From Desulfobacterales bacterium (GTDB lineage Bacteria > Desulfobacterota > Desulfobacteria > Desulfobacterales > JAAELO01), in NCBI GenBank assembly GCA_024226555.1, contig JAAELO010000628.1, positions 1-64,000 of the forward strand: a DNA stretch of 64,000 nucleotides, in the 5' to 3' direction. Positions 36,256 through 43,311 of the stretch are shown here, in pieces; positions within the stretch are counted from its first letter, which is position 1, and the number at the start of each line of letters is the position of its first letter. The notes under the pieces are model-generated. The model was not told the DNA's origin. It saw only the letters and a program-made list of their open reading frames with translations, and searched no databases. Both the position numbers and the translations under genes were made by a program.

Positions 36256-37046
36256 TTGTCTATCTCCTCTGGTTTATACATACATAATCGTTTATTTTTA
36301 AAAAGCTCATCCAGGCTTATTACATTATCGTTCAAGTCAGTCTTTTTACGCATTATCCTGTTTGTTCTGTAGTATTGACCATACTCCATAAGAAAACCAC
36401 AGGAGTCTTCAAAAACACTGTACTTATATGATTCTGTTTTGTCCACCCTTAGCTTTCCATAAAAAATATCATCTTTTAAATCAAAGCAAAGCTGGTAGGT
36501 TTTAGAGGTTGGATTATAAAAACAAATATCTTTATAGTTATAAACGATTGTTGCACCTGTTCCGAATGGTACTTTTCTATCATTATCGGGAAATATATCA
36601 AAACTGTGGTGATGCCTTTCAACAACTTCAAGATCAGAGTGAAGTGTTAAAAAGAAGATCATGTTTGAGAACTGACATAGTCCTCCGCCAATACCAACAG
36701 CAGGCTGTCCCTGTGAAATAGTAAGTCCGGGCAGATAACCTTTGGATTTTGATGGATTTCCAACAAGTTTCCAGAAAGAAAATTTTTGTCCCGGTTCAAT
36801 TAAGATTTTATTAACTTTTGAAGCAGCAATTTCAAGATTAGTTCTTTTATTATCAAAAAGCTTCCAGTCTACTTCAGAAAAATCTCTGAATATGGGTAAT
36901 TCATGTTTGAACACTTCATACTCAAGTTCATTATCTGAAATCTTATCAGCCCATGAGTTTTTTGATATATAATAGGAAATGCTTCTTAAAATTTTTCTTA
37001 AATTATAGGAAATAAAATATCTGACCGGGTTTTTTGGACTTAGCAT
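36252..37046 (-). CDS. VanW-family protein
   Basis: 264 residues. The VanW domain occupies about residues 70-200: NLEIAASKVNKILIEPGQKFSFW, GYLPGLTISQGQPAVGIGGGLCQFSNMIFFL, then HHHSFDIFPDNDRKVPFGTGA. VanW occurs in the vanB glycopeptide-resistance cluster and widely elsewhere; its activity is unknown. No signal peptide is apparent, and a basic amphipathic N-terminus is seen. It lies 6 bp after the VanX-type dipeptidase gene. No vanH, vanA/B ligase, vanS or vanR is present, so this is not a resistance cassette. Confidence 0.88.
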   Translation of the reverse strand: MLSPKNPVRYFISYNLRKILRSISYYISKNSWADKISDNELEYEVFKHELPIFRDFSEVDWKLFDNKRTNLEIAASKVNKILIEPGQKFSFWKLVGNPSKSKGYLPGLTISQGQPAVGIGGGLCQFSNMIFFLTLHSDLEVVERHHHSFDIFPDNDRKVPFGTGATIVYNYKDICFYNPTSKTYQLCFDLKDDIFYGKLRVDKTESYKYSVFEDSCGFLMEYGQYYRTNRIMRKKTDLNDNVISLDELFKNKRLCMYKPEEIDK

Positions 37047-37052
37047 ATGTAG

Positions 37053-37802
37053 CTATTCCACTTGAAAGTTAAAGTATCTTTTTCTGTAAGGTTCGTTCTT
37101 TAAACTAAAATGCCACCATTCTTTACTGTAATTTCTAAATCCGTGTTTCTCCATAACTTTTTTAAGGAGTAAACGGTTGTTCATCTGCTCAGTTTCTATT
37201 TTACTATTAAGAGTGTGTGAAAGTGTGTTGAAGCAATCATAACCAGTTCCCATATCCAGACTTCCATCTATATGCCGTTTATCCTGATTACAGTCACACT
37301 CCCTGTAATCAGTTCTGCTGTTTTTTTTAGCCTTAAATGGAATCTTTGTTATTGATAGATCAATGGAACTTCCCCTGCTGTGGCCGGATTTTTTTGCTAT
37401 ATAACCTAAAACAAACAGGGATTTTTTTTTGAGACCTGGATAAAATTGTTCCTGCATTTTATCATTATCCAGATCCTCAGCCCATCTTACAAAATGATCA
37501 ACAGCCTGTTGTGGTCTGTAACAATCATAAATAAGAAGGGATAAACCTTTTTTCCTCAACTCATCCTGAACTTTTTTAAGGGCATTTGCAGCTTTTTTTG
37601 AAAGCAGACACTTTGGCGCTTTGTACCCATCTATTTTTTCACCAACAAAATTGTATTCGGTAAAATACCTTATATCTAAAACCACATCCGGGATCATATC
37701 TGTAATTGACACAAATGAACTTTTATCTTGATCTGTTGCATAAACAAAACTTTGTATGAAAAGGACAAATATGATCAACAATGTGTTTTTGACATATCTC
37801 AT
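37053..37802 (-). CDS. VanX-type D-alanyl-D-alanine dipeptidase, exported
   Basis: 249 residues. A signal peptide (about 1-22) directs it to the periplasm. The M15D signatures are intact: RPQQAVDHFVRW, the zinc motif SGHSRGSSIDLS (His141, Asp148) and the catalytic KEWWHFSL (Glu228, His231). It should hydrolyse D-Ala-D-Ala or a similar cell-wall dipeptide. VanX of resistance clusters is cytosolic; an exported form resembles DdpX/PcgL-type enzymes that recycle peptidoglycan products. It is the first gene of a tight operon with vanW, a glycan-binding protein and a GT-C-like membrane protein. Confidence 0.9.
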   Translation of the reverse strand: MRYVKNTLLIIFVLFIQSFVYATDQDKSSFVSITDMIPDVVLDIRYFTEYNFVGEKIDGYKAPKCLLSKKAANALKKVQDELRKKGLSLLIYDCYRPQQAVDHFVRWAEDLDNDKMQEQFYPGLKKKSLFVLGYIAKKSGHSRGSSIDLSITKIPFKAKKNSRTDYRECDCNQDKRHIDGSLDMGTGYDCFNTLSHTLNSKIETEQMNNRLLLKKVMEKHGFRNYSKEWWHFSLKNEPYRKRYFNFQVE

Positions 37803-37870
37803 AATTATTTAATCCTCTATAAATATTTGCGTATTAAACATCTGAGCCCGGATATTCCTGTGTAAAAAAG

Positions 37871-37894
37871 AATTTTTAATTATTAGAGGTTCTC
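37871..37894 (-). repeat. Lone MITE terminal repeat at a gene 3' end
   Basis: AATTTTTAATTATTAGAGGTTCTC. On the minus strand it encodes ENL plus stop of the zinc-finger protein upstream. Confidence 0.7.
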
Positions 37895-38359
37895 TTTAGA
37901 AGGGTTTTTAATCTCTTCTATTATGAATTCTATTTTCAGTCTCATATCACGCACATTCATTTTTTTATTGTCGATCCACCACTTTGCATCCTTAGTTGCA
38001 AACCATTCAGAAAGAAAAATCTCATTGGCTTTTTCGAAAAGTTCTTTATCTTCATCACTTTGGTGAGTGACTGTTTGTTTGTAAATCTCAAATTTATTCA
38101 TCATTTCTGAGCGAAGTTTTTCAGCCCATGAGATCGATTTGTCACTACCCTCAAGCTCCAAAAAACCCTTTAATGTGTTCTTTTCCTGTAGTTCTGCAGT
38201 TTGTTTACTGAAGAAATCCTTTTTGCATTTATCGCAAAACCAATGTTTGTTATCAACCAGATACAGATTTCTATCATGGCTATCAAACATTTGAACTTTG
38301 AACTTCTGGTTACAGGTTCTGCACTTTACATCATAATCAAAAACAATATCTTCAGTCAT
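37883..38359 (-). CDS. Zinc-finger protein of unknown function
   Basis: 158 residues from ATG 38357-38359; a TTG six codons earlier is possible. An N-terminal treble-clef-like zinc finger has two C-x2-C knuckles, KCRTCNQKF and FCDKCKKDF, separated by about 27 residues. A helical remainder rich in E, K and W follows. The finger resembles the zinc-binding motif of probable zinc-ribbon domains in small bacterial regulators, but the partner is unknown. The C-terminal KENL and stop codon come from a MITE terminal repeat. Confidence 0.55.
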   Translation of the reverse strand: MTEDIVFDYDVKCRTCNQKFKVQMFDSHDRNLYLVDNKHWFCDKCKKDFFSKQTAELQEKNTLKGFLELEGSDKSISWAEKLRSEMMNKFEIYKQTVTHQSDEDKELFEKANEIFLSEWFATKDAKWWIDNKKMNVRDMRLKIEFIIEEIKNPSKENL

Positions 38360-38452
38360 AAATCTCTTAATCTCCAAAATTAATTATAAATCATTAAAAA
38401 TAAAACACTTTTTATTCATATAATTGTTTTGATGTGCCTTTTCAAGCCTAAA

Positions 38453-38505
38453 ATAAAAAAGAGAGATAAAATAGATTTTTTCTTCTTTTTTATCTCTCTT
38501 TTTTA
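38453..38505. terminator. Long hairpin with A and T runs
   Basis: AAAAAAGAGAGATAAAA (from 38454) faces TTTTTATCTCTCTTTTTT (to 38504), a nearly perfect stem of about 17 bp with T-runs on both strands. It lies upstream of the zinc-finger gene and before the tandem stem-loops. Confidence 0.65.
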
Positions 38506-38535
38506 TGTACCCCTTTGATTCTGCAATCTGTTGTC

Positions 38536-38696
38536 AACGTCTTGAATAAAAAATAAATGGTTTACTAATTTTTTATGGATGCTTCTAAAATAAAACAGGT
38601 TTTGTTTTTTGAGTTTTATGGGCCTCTTCAAATGTGTTAGACCTCCATAACGTCTTGAATAAAACTCAAGGTTTTTCGAGTTTTATGGATGCTTCT
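38536..38696 (+). repeat. Three tandem stem-loops with conserved flanks
   Basis: Unit 1: stem ATAAAAAAT (38546-38554) with ATTTTTTAT (38568-38576). Unit 2: ATAAAAC (38590-38596) with GTTTTAT (38613-38619). Unit 3: ATAAAACTC (38659-38667) with GAGTTTTAT (38678-38686). Units 1 and 3 share the left flank AACGTCTTGA and the right flank GGATGCTTCT, and all three keep GGTTT in the loop. Stems differ in sequence but remain paired, which suggests selection on structure. Not related to the MITE termini. Confidence 0.6.
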
Positions 38697-38757
38697 TAAG
38701 GGAATCCCTTCAAAGTAACAAAAAAACAAAAAGGTGTTTTTTAAGAACAATATTATT

Positions 38758-38779
38758 GGGAACCTCTAATATCTAGAAT
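38758..38779 (+). repeat. Lone MITE terminal repeat
   Basis: GGGAACCTCTAATATCTAG followed by unrelated sequence. Just upstream, AAGGGAATCCCTT (38698-38710) looks like two termini fused, possibly an excision or deletion scar. Confidence 0.55.
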
Positions 38780-38854
38780 AGATGTATTTATTTCATAGCG
38801 ATTGGCCACAGCCTCCCACGTACAATTCTGATCACAGGAATTGATTCAAGTCAT

Positions 38855-39050
38855 TAAAGGGACCCTCTAATAATTAGAATTTTTGATAAAATTCAGATTA
38901 TAAAAGCTTTTAGTTTTATAAGATCTCTGCATGACAAAAAATAATGAGCTGATTCGCTTATAAAAGTTGTTATTTTATAAGTGTTACAACAGTTTTTTTG
39001 GCAATAACGAAGTATTTCGCAAAAAGAGCAGTTATTAGGGATTCCCTAAA
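38855..39050 (+). mobile_element. MITE copy, long form, TAAA duplication
   Basis: Body 38859-39046, ends GGGACCCTCTAATAATTAG and CAGTTATTAGGGATTCCC, flanked by TAAA at 38855-38858 and 39047-39050. Two inner palindromes (around TTATAAAAGCTTTTAGTTTT and near 38960) account for the larger size. It ends 33 bp before the solute-binding protein start. Confidence 0.88.
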
Positions 39051-39082
39051 GAAAAATCTATATTTTGAGGAAAAATAAAAAT

Positions 39083-39865
39083 ATGAAAAAGACTGTTAAA
39101 GTATTGATACAAATCATAATACTGTTTTTCCTAAGCATTCCCACAATGGCAGCTGATAAAGAACAAGTAGCCATAGTGGTTGTTGAGCATTGGCCACCTT
39201 GGGAAATAGCTCACGACGCTAAAAAGAGAAATGTTACGGATGGTTTAGCGGTTGAAATTGTGAAGATATTATTTAACAGGCTCAATATCAAAGTAAAATT
39301 ATTTAACGCCCCTTGGAAGCGTGCTTTGTTAATGATAGAGAAAGGTACGTCAGATCTTATTCCAATGCTATCCAGGAATACTGAGCGAGAAGCTTATATG
39401 GTTTTTACAATTCCTGTTTATAAAGAACCAATATTGTTTGCATATTCCACAGATAAGTTTAAAGCATTTGAATGGAAGCGATGGGCTGATTTAAAGCATC
39501 TTCAGATAGGAGTAACCAGGGGATATTCTTATGGGAACTTTGATGAAGTTATAAAGAAACATAAGTTACGCACTCAAACAGTAACAACTGATAGACAGAA
39601 TGTTTTTAAATTATTGGCAGGTAGAATTGATATAACTCCCCTGCATCTTACTAATGCTGTTTCTATGTTCAACAAGATTCAGGAAAATGATAGGCTAAAG
39701 TTAAAATTTGCTAAAAAACCAATAAATGAAAATATATATTATTTTGGTATATCTAAAAAATCCTTTCTTGCAATAAGGCTTCCCGAAATTGATAAAAGTT
39801 TACAGGAAATGCAAAACGACGGAACTTTTAAGAAAATTTTGGGTGAGTTCTATAAGCCTATTTAA
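39083..39865 (+). CDS. Periplasmic amino-acid-type solute-binding protein
   Basis: 260 residues from ATG 39083; an upstream TTG is possible. A signal peptide (MKKTVKVLIQIIILFF, cleavage after TMAA) precedes an SBP_bac_3 type domain: VVEHWPPWEIAHD, GLAVEIVKILFNRLNIKVKLFNAPWKRALLMIEKG, then DLIPMLSRNTER and the C-terminal lobe IGVTRGYSYG. The motif resembles the HisJ/GlnH family. The ABC permease and ATPase genes are not adjacent, so it may serve a distant transporter or a sensor. GAGG lies 12 bp before the ATG. Confidence 0.85.
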   Translation: MKKTVKVLIQIIILFFLSIPTMAADKEQVAIVVVEHWPPWEIAHDAKKRNVTDGLAVEIVKILFNRLNIKVKLFNAPWKRALLMIEKGTSDLIPMLSRNTEREAYMVFTIPVYKEPILFAYSTDKFKAFEWKRWADLKHLQIGVTRGYSYGNFDEVIKKHKLRTQTVTTDRQNVFKLLAGRIDITPLHLTNAVSMFNKIQENDRLKLKFAKKPINENIYYFGISKKSFLAIRLPEIDKSLQEMQNDGTFKKILGEFYKPI

Positions 39866-39937
39866 TTGAGGTCTGAAAGAATTAATATTATTTATCGGAT
39901 CTTAAAACCTTTCCATAACAACAGCATTCAAACAATT

Positions 39938-39955
39938 GTTTCTATATATAGAAAC
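39938..39955. promoter_or_regulatory. Perfect 18-bp palindrome next to trp promoter
   Basis: GTTTCTATATATAGAAAC is a perfect palindrome lying 6 bp before the TTGACA box of the trp leader. Its position is suitable for a dimeric regulator. Confidence 0.45.
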
Positions 39956-39961
39956 TTTTTC

Positions 39962-39990
39962 TTGACAACACCTTTAAATACAGATAAATA
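39962..39990 (+). promoter_or_regulatory. Promoter of trp leader and trpEGDC
   Basis: Perfect TTGACA (39962-39967) and, after 17 bp, TAAATA (39985-39990). Transcription would begin near 39998, about 35 bp before the leader peptide ATG. The -10 is weak. Confidence 0.55.
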
Positions 39991-40031
39991 GCATATAAAA
40001 AATATGGACAGGATATGGACAGGATAAAAAA

Positions 40032-40100
40032 ATGAATTTCACAATTTTCACAAACAGAGAAGAATTTTGGTGGCGCATCGGAACACATATTGTGTGCTGA
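40032..40100 (+). CDS. trpL: Trp leader peptide with tandem Trp codons
   Basis: A 22-codon frame, ATG 40032 to TGA 40098-40100, reads MNFTIFTNREEFWW and continues to a final VC. Two adjacent tryptophan codons (TGG TGG, 40068-40073) sit shortly before the attenuator stems. AGGA lies 7 bp before the ATG. As in enteric bacteria, ribosome stalling at these codons when charged tRNA-Trp is scarce should favour the antiterminator and allow trpEGDC transcription. It is far too short for ordinary gene calling. Confidence 0.85.
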   Translation: MNFTIFTNREEFWWRIGTHIVC

Positions 40101-40163
40101 AACGCTTAAAAATATAGAAAAATTATTAAAAGCCGTAACAGCATAATCGTTACGGCTTTTTTG
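40074..40163 (+). promoter_or_regulatory. trp attenuator: antiterminator and terminator
   Basis: Region 2, TGTGCTGAAACGCTT (40093-40107), can pair with region 3, AAGCCGTAACAGCATA (40130-40145): 7 bp, an AA internal loop and 6 more bp with one bulge. Region 3 alternatively pairs with region 4: AAGCCGTAAC (40130-40139) with GTTACGGCTT (40149-40158), followed by TTTTTT, a classical terminator. Region 1 (ACACA, 40083-40087) can pair with region 2 (TGTGT, 40091-40095). Thus all four attenuator segments are present. Confidence 0.8.
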
Positions 40164-40198
40164 TTTCCAATAGTTAAGAAAAACAGAGGTAAGATAAT

Positions 40199-41683
40199 AT
40201 GTTAAAAGGAACATTTCCATCACAAGAAGAGTTTAATACTTTAAAAAAGAAGTTTAATGTAATACCTGTTTGCAGAGAGATCCTTGCAGATATGGAAACA
40301 CCTGTTTCTATCATATCAAAATTTTATAACCCACAAGATCCTGTTTTCCTGTTTGAAAGTGTCGAGGGGGGGGAAAGATGGGGTAGGTACAGTTTTATTG
40401 GAACATCAGCCAAAACGGATCTGAAAGTTTTTAAAAGTGATATAGAGATAACTGAAAATGGTGAAGTCAGAAGAGTTCCTCATGGAGGAGATCCTTTAAA
40501 CGAACTTCGCAATATAATGAAACAGTATAAAGCTGCTGATGTAAATGGATTACCAAGATTTTTTGGAGGCCTGGTTGGCTATTTAACCTATGAGATGGTT
40601 TCATTCTTTGAGAAAATTGAGAACAAGCTTCCGGATAACAAACCTGTTGCTCATTTCATTATTCCGGATGAACTGATAGTTTTTGATAACATAAGAAATA
40701 CACTGACAGCTATAGTGATATCTTTTACAGATGGGTCTGATGAAACTCTCTTTGAAAAAAGCCATGAAAAGCTTAATAAAATGCTTTCAGTTATAAACTC
40801 AAAAACACCTGAAAGAACTGTGCCAAATGGTAACGAGTATAAACTAACGCCAAGATATAGTGAAGATTCTTACAGGGAAAAAGTTGAGAAATCCAAGGCA
40901 TATATACATGCCGGTGACATTATACAAACAGTTGTATCCCAACCTTTTGATTGTGAAAAAACACCGGATATTATTGAACTATACAGGGCTCAGAGGTTTA
41001 TTAACCCATCACCATACCTCTATTTTATGAATCTTGCTGATACTGCACTAATAGGTTCCTCTCCGGAAACTATGGTCAGGCTTGAAAATGGAGTGGCTAA
41101 TTTGAGGCCTATCGCAGGAACAAGACCCAGGGGCGAAAATGAGAAAGAGGATAGAGAACTTGCTGATGATCTTTTAAAAGATGAGAAAGAGCGCGCTGAG
41201 CATCTAATGTTAGTTGACCTTGGTCGAAATGATCTTGGAAAGGTCGCTTTAACAGGAACAGTTCAGGTTACAGACCTTATGTTTGTTGAAAGATACTCAC
41301 ATGTTATGCACCTTGTTTCAAATATACAGTGTGACCTTAAAGAGGATATGGATGCTTTTGAACTTTTAAAATCATCGTTTCCTGCCGGGACTTTATCAGG
41401 AGCACCAAAGGTTCGGGCCATGGAGATAATAAGTGAGCTTGAAGAGGAAGCAAGGGGACCATATGGAGGAGCTGTTGGATATATATCATTTAACGGCAAT
41501 ATGGACTTTGCAATAGTAATCAGAACAGCCTGTGTTGAAGATGGAAAACTTACAGTAAGAGCAGGTGCTGGGATTGTAGCCGATTCAGATCCTGAAAAAG
41601 AGCGTATTGAAACTGAAAACAAAGCTATGGCACTTCAAAAAGCTTTAAAACTTGTAACTGATATGAATAATGGAGAGAAGTAG
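40199..41683 (+). CDS. trpE: Anthranilate synthase component I
   Basis: 494 residues. It converts chorismate and ammonia (from TrpG) to anthranilate, the first committed step of tryptophan synthesis. The C-terminal chorismate-binding domain shows PSPYLYFMNL, GSSPETMVRLENG, IAGTRPRG, LMLVDLGRNDLGKV, FPAGTLSGAPKVRAMEII and YGGAVGYISFNGNMDFAIVIRT. The N-terminal domain should carry the tryptophan feedback site, with VFLFESVEGGERWGRYSFIG. GAGGTAAG precedes the ATG. It is the first structural gene after the attenuator, and trpG begins 2 bp after its stop. Confidence 0.96.
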   Translation: MLKGTFPSQEEFNTLKKKFNVIPVCREILADMETPVSIISKFYNPQDPVFLFESVEGGERWGRYSFIGTSAKTDLKVFKSDIEITENGEVRRVPHGGDPLNELRNIMKQYKAADVNGLPRFFGGLVGYLTYEMVSFFEKIENKLPDNKPVAHFIIPDELIVFDNIRNTLTAIVISFTDGSDETLFEKSHEKLNKMLSVINSKTPERTVPNGNEYKLTPRYSEDSYREKVEKSKAYIHAGDIIQTVVSQPFDCEKTPDIIELYRAQRFINPSPYLYFMNLADTALIGSSPETMVRLENGVANLRPIAGTRPRGENEKEDRELADDLLKDEKERAEHLMLVDLGRNDLGKVALTGTVQVTDLMFVERYSHVMHLVSNIQCDLKEDMDAFELLKSSFPAGTLSGAPKVRAMEIISELEEEARGPYGGAVGYISFNGNMDFAIVIRTACVEDGKLTVRAGAGIVADSDPEKERIETENKAMALQKALKLVTDMNNGEK

Positions 41684-41685
41684 AC

Positions 41686-42264
41686 ATGATTCTCATGATA
41701 GATAATTACGATTCCTTCACATATAATATTGTTCAATATATTGAGCAAATGGGTGTTAATGTTAATGTGATAAGGAATGATAAGATTACAATTGATGAAA
41801 TCCGGGATCTTAATCCAAAAGCTATTGTGATCTCACCAGGTCCAGGCAGACCCGAAACAGCAGGTATTTCACTTGATGTGGTAAAACACTTCTCAGGCAA
41901 AATACCATTACTTGGTGTTTGTTTAGGTCACCAGACAATAGCTCAGTATTTTGGCAGTAAAATTGTATCTGCAAAAAAACTGATGCATGGAAAAACATCA
42001 CTAATTGAAGCTGATGGTGAAATGTTATATAAGGGTATTAAAAAAGCTTTCCCGGCAATGAGATACCATTCTCTGGTTGTTGATAAGGACAAAGTCCCGG
42101 ATTGCCTTAAGGTAACATCAAAATCCGATGACGGAGAAATTATGGGGCTCAGGCACATTGAACATAATACAGAAGGAATGCAGTTTCACCCTGAATCGAT
42201 AATGACAAATGTTGGCAAAAGACTGTTAAGAAATTTTCTTAAGAATGCAGATATATTAGAATAG
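41686..42264 (+). CDS. trpG: Anthranilate synthase component II (glutamine amidotransferase)
   Basis: 192 residues, a class I glutamine amidotransferase that provides ammonia to TrpE. The catalytic triad is visible: LLGVCLGHQTIAQYFG (nucleophile Cys near 78) and MQFHPESIMT (His-Glu). The oxyanion-type motif SPGPGRPETAGIS lies near 49-61, and MIDNYDSFTYNIVQYI is the usual start. It could also serve aminodeoxychorismate synthase, a known dual use. Location inside the trp operon, 2 bp after trpE, favours tryptophan synthesis. Confidence 0.95.
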   Translation: MILMIDNYDSFTYNIVQYIEQMGVNVNVIRNDKITIDEIRDLNPKAIVISPGPGRPETAGISLDVVKHFSGKIPLLGVCLGHQTIAQYFGSKIVSAKKLMHGKTSLIEADGEMLYKGIKKAFPAMRYHSLVVDKDKVPDCLKVTSKSDDGEIMGLRHIEHNTEGMQFHPESIMTNVGKRLLRNFLKNADILE

Positions 42265-42282
42265 GTACTTAGGAGATTTAAT

Positions 42283-43299
42283 ATGTTTTTAGATAATTTA
42301 AATAAAATAATCGCTGGAAATGATCTTACTGAGATGGAGATGTCAAACTCTATGATGGAGATATTCTCAGGGGAATTAAATGATGTTCAGATCGGCGCTT
42401 TTATGGCAGCCTTAGCAACAAAAGGCGAAACATTTGAAGAGCTTGCTGGTGCTGCAAAAGTTATGAGAAAAAAAGCTGTAAGAATACAGGTTAATCAGAA
42501 TAACGTTGTGGATACGTGCGGTACAGGTGGCGATGGTCTAAACACATTTAATATCTCAACCACAAATGCTTTTGTTGTTGCAGGATGTGGTGCAACAGTT
42601 GCAAAACATGGCAATCGGTCTGTTTCAAGTAAATGCGGTAGTGCTGATGTTTTAGAGAAATTAGGCGTTAATCTGGAAACACCACCGGAACTTGTTGAAG
42701 AGGTAATTGCAGAAGTAGGAATCGGTTTTTTATTTGCACCCAAGTTTCATGGTGCGATGAGATTCGCAGGGCCAGCAAGACAAAAACTTGGCATTAGAAG
42801 TATTTTTAATATGATCGGACCTTTGTCAAATCCTGCAGCAGCAGACTGTCAGCTTGTTGGTGTATACGCGCCAGATCTCACCGAGATGTTCGCAAAAGCG
42901 CTCAATCTTCTTGGAGTAAAAAGAGCTTTTGTTGTCCATGGACATGATGGACTTGATGAGATCTCAATTTGCGATACAACCAGAGTTTCAGAATTAAATA
43001 GTGGAAGTTATAAAACATATGATATAAATCCTGAAGATTATTTTGGTGAAATGGCAGATCCAAATGATATTAAGGGTGGTTCAGTTGAATTAAATGCTGA
43101 GATTGCTGAAAAAATATTAAATGGTGAAAAAGGTCCAAAGCGTAATATTACTCTAATTAATGCAGCTGCAGCCCTTGTATCATGTGGTAAAGCTGATAAT
43201 TTTAAAGATGGTATAAAACTTGCCGAAGAATCAATAGACTCAGGTGCTGCCATTGCCAAACTTAAACAGCTCGTAGAGTTTACACAGGAAAATAGTTAG
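42283..43299 (+). CDS. trpD: Anthranilate phosphoribosyltransferase
   Basis: 338 residues. It transfers phosphoribosyl from PRPP to anthranilate. Signatures: VDTCGTGGDGLNTFNIST (PRPP loop), AKHGNRSVSSKCGSADVLE, LGIRSIFNMIGPLSNPA and VHGHDGLDEIS. Length is normal. A good ribosome-binding site (TAGGAGA) precedes the ATG. The stop codon TAG lies within a MITE terminal repeat whose AGAGG apparently serves as the Shine-Dalgarno of trpC. Confidence 0.96.
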   Translation: MFLDNLNKIIAGNDLTEMEMSNSMMEIFSGELNDVQIGAFMAALATKGETFEELAGAAKVMRKKAVRIQVNQNNVVDTCGTGGDGLNTFNISTTNAFVVAGCGATVAKHGNRSVSSKCGSADVLEKLGVNLETPPELVEEVIAEVGIGFLFAPKFHGAMRFAGPARQKLGIRSIFNMIGPLSNPAAADCQLVGVYAPDLTEMFAKALNLLGVKRAFVVHGHDGLDEISICDTTRVSELNSGSYKTYDINPEDYFGEMADPNDIKGGSVELNAEIAEKILNGEKGPKRNITLINAAAALVSCGKADNFKDGIKLAEESIDSGAAIAKLKQLVEFTQENS

Positions 43300-43310
43300 A
43301 GGTTCCCTAG
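43294..43310 (+). repeat. Lone MITE terminal repeat between trpD and trpC
   Basis: AGTTAGAGGTTCCCTAG. It contains the trpD stop codon TAG (43297-43299) and AGAGG 9 bp before the trpC ATG. It is thus both the end of one gene and the apparent translation signal of the next. Confidence 0.65.
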
Positions 43311-43311
43311 A

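Noticed and set aside
33132-37802. Glycopeptide-resistance cluster
   Set aside because: Only VanX- and VanW-type genes are present; no D-Ala-D-Lac or D-Ala-D-Ser ligase, dehydrogenase, or VanR/VanS is in the operon, and VanX carries a signal peptide.
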